The translations under genes and the position numbers were made by a program. A DNA stretch of 64,000 nt from positions 496,001-560,000 of the forward strand of contig NZ_JBHLWM010000005.1 of NCBI RefSeq assembly GCF_042432815.1, in the 5' to 3' direction. Shown here one piece after another: positions 59,521-64,000 of this stretch (positions are counted from its first letter, which is position 1; the number at the start of each line of letters is the position of its first letter). This stretch comes from Rhodopseudomonas telluris. Lineage in GTDB: Bacteria; Pseudomonadota; Alphaproteobacteria; Rhizobiales; Xanthobacteraceae. Under the pieces are notes generated by a model, which saw only the letters and a list, made by a program, of their open reading frames with translations, did no database searches and was not told the origin of the DNA.

Positions 59521-60450
59521 ATGGCTCAGCGCAGGACCCTGCCGCCGCTCAATGCCGTCCGCGCCTTCGAGGCGGCCGCCCGCCTCGAAGGCTTCAAGCA
59601 GGCCGCGCTCGAACTGAACGTCACGCATGGGGCGATCAGTCAGCAGGTGCGCCTGCTCGAGGACCGGCTGGGAGCGCCCGCGTTGTTTCGGCGGACGACG
59701 CGGCGCGTAACGCTCACGGCCGCCGGCAAGGCTCTGCTCGACGAGATCGGCCCAGCGCTCGATCGCATCGCCAACGCCGTCCAGCGCCATCGCGCGACAG
59801 GCGGCGACGTGCCGGCGGCGGTGCTCCGCGTCAACGCCCTGGCGACTTTCAGCATGCGCTGGCTTCTTCCCCGGCTGAAACGTTTTCGGGACGAGCACCC
59901 CGACATCGAGGTTCGCCTCGCCACCTCGAACGAACCGATCGACGCGCTGCCGGACGTTTTCGACGTCGTCATTCGCGGCGGACCGGATGCATTCCACGGC
60001 TTCACATCCCGGCTGTTTCTGTCGGAGCGCCGCCTGCCGGTCTGCAGCCCCTCGCTGATCGCGAAGCTGCCACTCGACGATATTTCCGATCTGGCGCCGC
60101 ACACCTGGCTGAACGTCTCGTCGATGCCGCGGCTTTGGCATGACTGGCTGGTCCAGGCTGGGCAGCCTCGCCTCAGCCCGGCCGAGACGCTGACCTTCGA
60201 TCACTTCTTTCTCTCCATCCAGGCCGCGCTGGACGGTCTGGGCGTGGCCATGGGGCCCACCGCGCTGATCGGCGACGACGTCGCGGCCGGCCGCCTGATC
60301 GCGCCGTTTCCCGATGTCAGCCTTCCTGCGCGGAGCTACTTCGCCTACGTGCCCGACGGAAGCGAGGCTGGCTCACCAACCGCTGTGTTCTGTGATTGGC
60401 TGGAACGCGAAGGGTGGCCGACTGCCGGCAATGCAGCCTCCGCGCCGTGA
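59521..60450 (+). CDS. LysR-family regulator, GcvA-like
   Basis: A 309-residue regulator. The N-terminal winged helix LPPLNAVRAFEAAARLEGFK with AALELNVTHGAISQQVRLLE and FRRTTRRVTLTAAGKALLDE is the GcvA-like LysR pattern. The effector domain has VLRVNALATFSMRWLLPRLK and VFDVVIRGGPD. It is divergent from the Fsr-like transporter and is the likely regulator of that gene. Confidence 0.92.
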   Translation: MAQRRTLPPLNAVRAFEAAARLEGFKQAALELNVTHGAISQQVRLLEDRLGAPALFRRTTRRVTLTAAGKALLDEIGPALDRIANAVQRHRATGGDVPAAVLRVNALATFSMRWLLPRLKRFRDEHPDIEVRLATSNEPIDALPDVFDVVIRGGPDAFHGFTSRLFLSERRLPVCSPSLIAKLPLDDISDLAPHTWLNVSSMPRLWHDWLVQAGQPRLSPAETLTFDHFFLSIQAALDGLGVAMGPTALIGDDVAAGRLIAPFPDVSLPARSYFAYVPDGSEAGSPTAVFCDWLEREGWPTAGNAASAP

Positions 60451-60483
60451 CAGCTCGCGGCGCGAGGCTAACCGAGCAAGGTT

Positions 60484-62091
60484 CTAGAGAAACTTGACCA
60501 GGCTCATCTGATAGAGCTGCGAGGTCAGCTGATACGACGCCTGCAGGCTGGTCTGCAGCGCCAGGATCTTGGTCGCGACCTCGTCGTTGTTCACGCCCTC
60601 GATCGAGTCGAGCATGGTCTGCGCCAGCGCCTTGGTCTGGGTCTGGCGATCGGTGGTCGCCTTCATCGACGCCTGCGCGCCGGCGAGATCGGCCTGGATG
60701 TTCTGGATGGTCTGCTGGCCCGGCACGGTCGCAAGGTTCGCCGCCACCCGCTGATTGAGCGCGGCCAGCTTGTTGGCGCCGTTCGGATCGGTCGCCGAGG
60801 TCGTCACCGCCGCGAACACCGCGACCGTCTGCAGCTGCTTGCGCAACGCCTGCTCGTCGGCGCGGATGCCGTATTGCACGGTGATCGTGTCGTCGACGCG
60901 GCCGACCGCGGTGCCGCGGGCCGGGTCGCTAGCTGAGTCCGGTTCGCCATTGTACCAGAACACGGTATTGGCCTTGGTGCCGGCGACCTGCGCGGTGGCG
61001 GCGCCGAACGGCGCCGTGCCGGCGACGCGCAGCGGCGGCGTGTTGTTGAAGAAATCGTCGCCGGCCTTGACAGCCGAGGCGGCGGCCAGCGCACTGCCCG
61101 ACAGCTTCTGCACCGCGTTGGTGAGAGCCGTCTTCAGATTGCTCGCCGTGATCGAGGGCGACGCGGCCACGGGCGGCACCGCGAGCGGGTCGCCGGGATC
61201 GATCGCGAAGCTGTTGGCCGGCAGCGGCGTCTGCGACGACGCCGTGAGCTTCACCGTCTCCTGCGTGCCGTCCGGCAGGTTGAAGGTGAAGGTGACGGTG
61301 TCGCCTTCCTTCGGCAGATTGCCGTTCAGGTCGATCCCCATCGCCACCGGATTAGGCGCCGTCGGCGCCGTGGTGGGCGGCGTTTCGGTCGGCTGCGTCA
61401 CGGTCGCGCCGGCGATCGTGGTCGCGATCGAGAAAATTTTCAGGCCGAACGGCGAGGCGCCGATCGGCGTCGGCGTCGCGTAGGGATTGGCGGCGAAGTC
61501 CTCGCCGATCTGGACCGAGGTCGCCGTGGCTCCTGTCGAGACGATGGTGCGTCCCATGCCGTCGGTGCCGACATCGGCGTCGTGGCGCTCGCTGATCACC
61601 TGCTTCAGCCCGGCGATCGCCGCACCGTTGCCGTTCATGATCTGGTCGGCCGCCGTCACCGGCGCGGTGTCGGTCGCGCGCCCCGAAAACAGATAGCGGT
61701 CGCCCGACTGCGCGTTCAGCATGTCGACCGCATCGAAGAAGTCCAGGCCGGCGGTCTTCTGGCCCGACGACTGTCCGGTATTGTCCAGCGTCGCGCCGGC
61801 GCTCGCGGCCGCGCCCTTCACTTCGCTGCCGATCGCATTCAATCGCTGCAGCGACAGATTGGCGACGCTGATCCGGGTGTTGATGTTGGTGATCGTGTCC
61901 GAATAGCTGGCGATGTTCGCCACCTGGGTGCGCATCCCGATCGCCAGGCTGCGGCCGGTGCCGTCGCCCGCATAGGTCGTCGAGATCCGCCCATTCGCAA
62001 GCTGCCCGGTCAGATTCTCGATCTGACTGCGCAGGTTCAGAATGCTGGTGCCGATATAGGAAGTACGCCCGCTTACGCCATCGATCGCCAT
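60484..62091 (-). CDS. flgL: Flagellar hook-filament junction protein FlgL
   Basis: A 535-residue protein, longer than enteric FlgL (about 317) but similar to the large rhizobial forms. The N-terminus has SILNLRSQIENLTGQLANGR and the C-terminal D0/D1 helix DSIEGVNNDEVATKILALQTSLQASYQLTSQLYQMSLVKFL (in part) is typical. It is secreted and forms the junction between FlgK and the flagellin filament. It lies seven bases after flgK. Confidence 0.93.
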   Translation of the reverse strand: MAIDGVSGRTSYIGTSILNLRSQIENLTGQLANGRISTTYAGDGTGRSLAIGMRTQVANIASYSDTITNINTRISVANLSLQRLNAIGSEVKGAAASAGATLDNTGQSSGQKTAGLDFFDAVDMLNAQSGDRYLFSGRATDTAPVTAADQIMNGNGAAIAGLKQVISERHDADVGTDGMGRTIVSTGATATSVQIGEDFAANPYATPTPIGASPFGLKIFSIATTIAGATVTQPTETPPTTAPTAPNPVAMGIDLNGNLPKEGDTVTFTFNLPDGTQETVKLTASSQTPLPANSFAIDPGDPLAVPPVAASPSITASNLKTALTNAVQKLSGSALAAASAVKAGDDFFNNTPPLRVAGTAPFGAATAQVAGTKANTVFWYNGEPDSASDPARGTAVGRVDDTITVQYGIRADEQALRKQLQTVAVFAAVTTSATDPNGANKLAALNQRVAANLATVPGQQTIQNIQADLAGAQASMKATTDRQTQTKALAQTMLDSIEGVNNDEVATKILALQTSLQASYQLTSQLYQMSLVKFL

Positions 62092-62098
62092 TGCTGCC

Positions 62099-63964
62099 TC
62101 ACATCGCCTGCATCAGCGCCTGATACATCTGGTTCACCGTCGACATCACCCGCGCATTCGCCGAATAGGCGTTCTGCAGCGACAACAGGTGCGCCATCTC
62201 CTCGTCCATGTTGACGCCGGAATTGGTCGCGTATTTCTGCTGCAGCGTGTTCAGCACCACGTTCTGGCCGTCCGCGAGCTGCGAGGCCGCCTGCGCGTTG
62301 GAGCCCTGCTGCGAGACGAACTGCTGCAAGTAGTTTTCCAGCGTGCCGTTGTACGGCGCGGTGGACGATCCGACGCCGGTGGACGGCGAATACAGGTACT
62401 TGCTGGTCGTGAGCTGCTTGAGGATGAAGTCGGGCCGCGTCGTGTCGCCGGCCGTGGTCGCTGCCGAATACGACACCAGCTTCGACGGGTCGTTGACCAG
62501 CGCCGGATTGACCGCGATCCGCTGCGCGAGCCCGGTCATCTGCGCCCCGGTGCTGCTGAGCGCGCCGGTGTAGACCGAGGTGCCGTCCGTGAACAGCGGC
62601 AGCGCGGCGCTGCCGCCGGCCAGCGACGTCTCGGTGGTGGTCACCGACGCCGAGGTGACGGTGGAGAAGCCGGCATTGTTGAGCACCGTGATGTTCGGCG
62701 CGGTGCCGGTGAATTGCAGGTTCTGGCTGTTCAGCGCCGCGTTGAGCTGCGCGGTGATCGATCCGGACGCGCCTGAGAAATCGATGCCGACCACGTAGTC
62801 CTTGGAATCGAGCGTCGCGGTCTGCGGCAGCGGCAGCACCGCCGGATCGTCGACGCGCATCACCGTGACGGTGCGCTGCGCGCCCGTGGTGGTGTCGGTG
62901 TAGCTGATATTGACGGTGTTGCCCGACTTCATGTTCGACAGATCGAGCGCGAAGCCGGCCTGCGTACCGGACGTCACCGCGGTGCCGGCCGTGGTCTTGT
63001 CCGACAACGCGCTCGCCATCGAGGCGGCGAACTGATCGAGCTGGGTCTGCGCCTGCACCAGCGTCTTGTCGCGCAGCTCGATATAGGCCGCCATCTTGCC
63101 CGACTTCAACGAACTGGTCAGGTCCATCGTCGAGCCGTCCGGATAAGTGACCTTGACCGATCCGAGCTGGCTGGAGGCCGGGTTCGAACTCCAGGTCGTG
63201 CCCGGCGTCACCGTGCCCTGCGCGTCGAACGACAGCTTGGCGGCCTGCATGCCGGCAAGCTGCATCCCGGAGCCGGTGAAGATCGTGACCTGATTGCTGC
63301 CGTCGGTGACGACGCGGATATCCATCAGCTGCGAGAGCTGACTGATCGCCTGATCGCGCTGGTCGAGCAGCGATGCGGTCGCCGCGTCGGTCGAGGTGCC
63401 GCCGGCCGGATTGGTGCGGATGTTGTTGTTGATCGAGGCGATCTGCTGCAGCAGATTGTTCGCGGTCGTGACGCTGTCCGACAGTCCGGTTTCGGCCCCG
63501 GTGCGCAGCGCCTGGATGCCGTTCGACATCGAATTCAGCGAGCCCGACATCACCTGCGCGGCGTTAAGCAGACCGATCCGCGCCGACGTGCTGTCCGGAC
63601 TGGTCGAAAGCGCCCGCACGGCTGCGGTCAGGCTGTTGAAGGAACTCTCCAGCGTGCCGGTCGAATTCGGGTCTCCGAACAGCCCCTGGAGTTGCTTCAG
63701 AAAGTCCGCCCGCAACGATGCGTAGGAGGCTCCGGACGTTTCGGTTCGAAGTTGCGACTGCAGATAGGCGTCGAGTTCGCGATTGACGCCGATGATCGAC
63801 ACGCCACTGCCGGACGCGCCCGAGCCGGTGGTGATCTGATCGACCGTCTTGCGGACGTAGCCGGGCGTCTCCGCATTGGCGACGTTGGACGACACCAGCG
63901 ACATCGCGGCCTGGTTTGCACGCAGGCCGGCCATTGCGATCGAAAGTGCGTCTCCGAGACCCAT
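62099..63964 (-). CDS. flgK: Flagellar hook-associated protein FlgK
   Basis: A 621-residue protein starting MGLGDALSIAMAGLRANQAAMSLVSSNVANAETPGYVRKTV (in part). The SNVANAETPGYVRK motif and the C-terminal NMDEEMAHLLSLQNAYSANARVMSTVNQMYQALM (in part) are diagnostic of FlgK. It caps the hook and joins it to FlgL. flgE would be expected to the right, beyond the window. Only 36 bases upstream are visible, so the promoter cannot be judged. Confidence 0.95.
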   Translation of the reverse strand: MGLGDALSIAMAGLRANQAAMSLVSSNVANAETPGYVRKTVDQITTGSGASGSGVSIIGVNRELDAYLQSQLRTETSGASYASLRADFLKQLQGLFGDPNSTGTLESSFNSLTAAVRALSTSPDSTSARIGLLNAAQVMSGSLNSMSNGIQALRTGAETGLSDSVTTANNLLQQIASINNNIRTNPAGGTSTDAATASLLDQRDQAISQLSQLMDIRVVTDGSNQVTIFTGSGMQLAGMQAAKLSFDAQGTVTPGTTWSSNPASSQLGSVKVTYPDGSTMDLTSSLKSGKMAAYIELRDKTLVQAQTQLDQFAASMASALSDKTTAGTAVTSGTQAGFALDLSNMKSGNTVNISYTDTTTGAQRTVTVMRVDDPAVLPLPQTATLDSKDYVVGIDFSGASGSITAQLNAALNSQNLQFTGTAPNITVLNNAGFSTVTSASVTTTETSLAGGSAALPLFTDGTSVYTGALSSTGAQMTGLAQRIAVNPALVNDPSKLVSYSAATTAGDTTRPDFILKQLTTSKYLYSPSTGVGSSTAPYNGTLENYLQQFVSQQGSNAQAASQLADGQNVVLNTLQQKYATNSGVNMDEEMAHLLSLQNAYSANARVMSTVNQMYQALMQAM

Positions 63965-64000
63965 GACAGACTACCGGTTGGACGAACGAAACAGAACGGG

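Noticed and set aside
1..64000. Search for CRISPR arrays, insertion sequences, tRNA or rRNA genes
   Set aside because: I saw no spaced direct repeats, transposase motifs, tRNA-like cloverleaf or rRNA segments by eye. A dedicated scan could still find something subtle.

Overview
The window looks like a chromosomal segment from a high-GC alphaproteobacterium of the Bradyrhizobium/Rhodopseudomonas group (Nitrobacteraceae). This is inferred from the gene families present (CckA, FliX, FlbT, FlaF, a DUF6468 protein, MotE, DUF3551), from CtrA-type TTAA-N7-TTAA boxes and from the dispersed repeat families. No 16S rRNA or other species marker is present, so the genus is an inference. Most of the window is a large flagellar locus with several accessory insertions.

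Layout. 1-713: the end of a LysR regulator. 710-7040 (minus): cckA, then flhB-fliR-fliQ-fliE-flgC-flgB. 7373-9135 (plus): fliO-fliP. 9203-11189: a TetR repressor divergent from a TetX-like flavin monooxygenase. 11171-18856: a very large periplasmic TPR protein, a GrlR-like protein, and the fliL-fliM-DUF6468-motE operon. 19217-22631 (plus): flgF-flgG-flgA-flgH. 22925-27991: an RND efflux pump with its TetR regulator. 28168-31242: accessory genes (DUF3551, an OmpR-type regulator, a DapA-like protein lacking its catalytic residues, small unknowns). 31485-36209: dksA, fliX, flgI, flgJ-like, flgN-like, flaG-like, flaF and flbT. 36405-57808: two giant flagellin genes flanking a sugar-modification island. 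58115-60450: an MFS transporter and a LysR regulator. 60484-63964: flgL and flgK.

Regulation can be read from the DNA. Perfect CtrA boxes lie between flgB and fliO (one per operon), upstream of the TPR gene and, as three TTAA elements 11 bp apart, upstream of the first flagellin. Two nearly identical sigma-54 promoters precede flgF and flgI, each with TTTTGCCG elements about 80-100 bp upstream that could be FlbD-type enhancers. Together with cckA in the same cluster, this suggests a Caulobacter-like CckA-CtrA, then sigma-54/FlbD/FliX, hierarchy.

The most interesting system is the 39.6-55.0 kb island between the two flagellin genes. It encodes a TPR-GT41 glycosyltransferase, a GmhA-like isomerase, a kinase/nucleotidyltransferase fused in the reverse order to HldE, a sugar nucleotidyltransferase, two epimerase/dehydratases, an SDR, a zinc dehydrogenase, two methyltransferases and two separate thiamine-diphosphate enzymes: an acetolactate-synthase-like protein and an E1 alpha/beta pair without E2 or E3. 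I infer that it makes a branched or higher-carbon sugar, perhaps heptose-derived and O-methylated, and attaches it to flagellin. The product is not established by the sequence.
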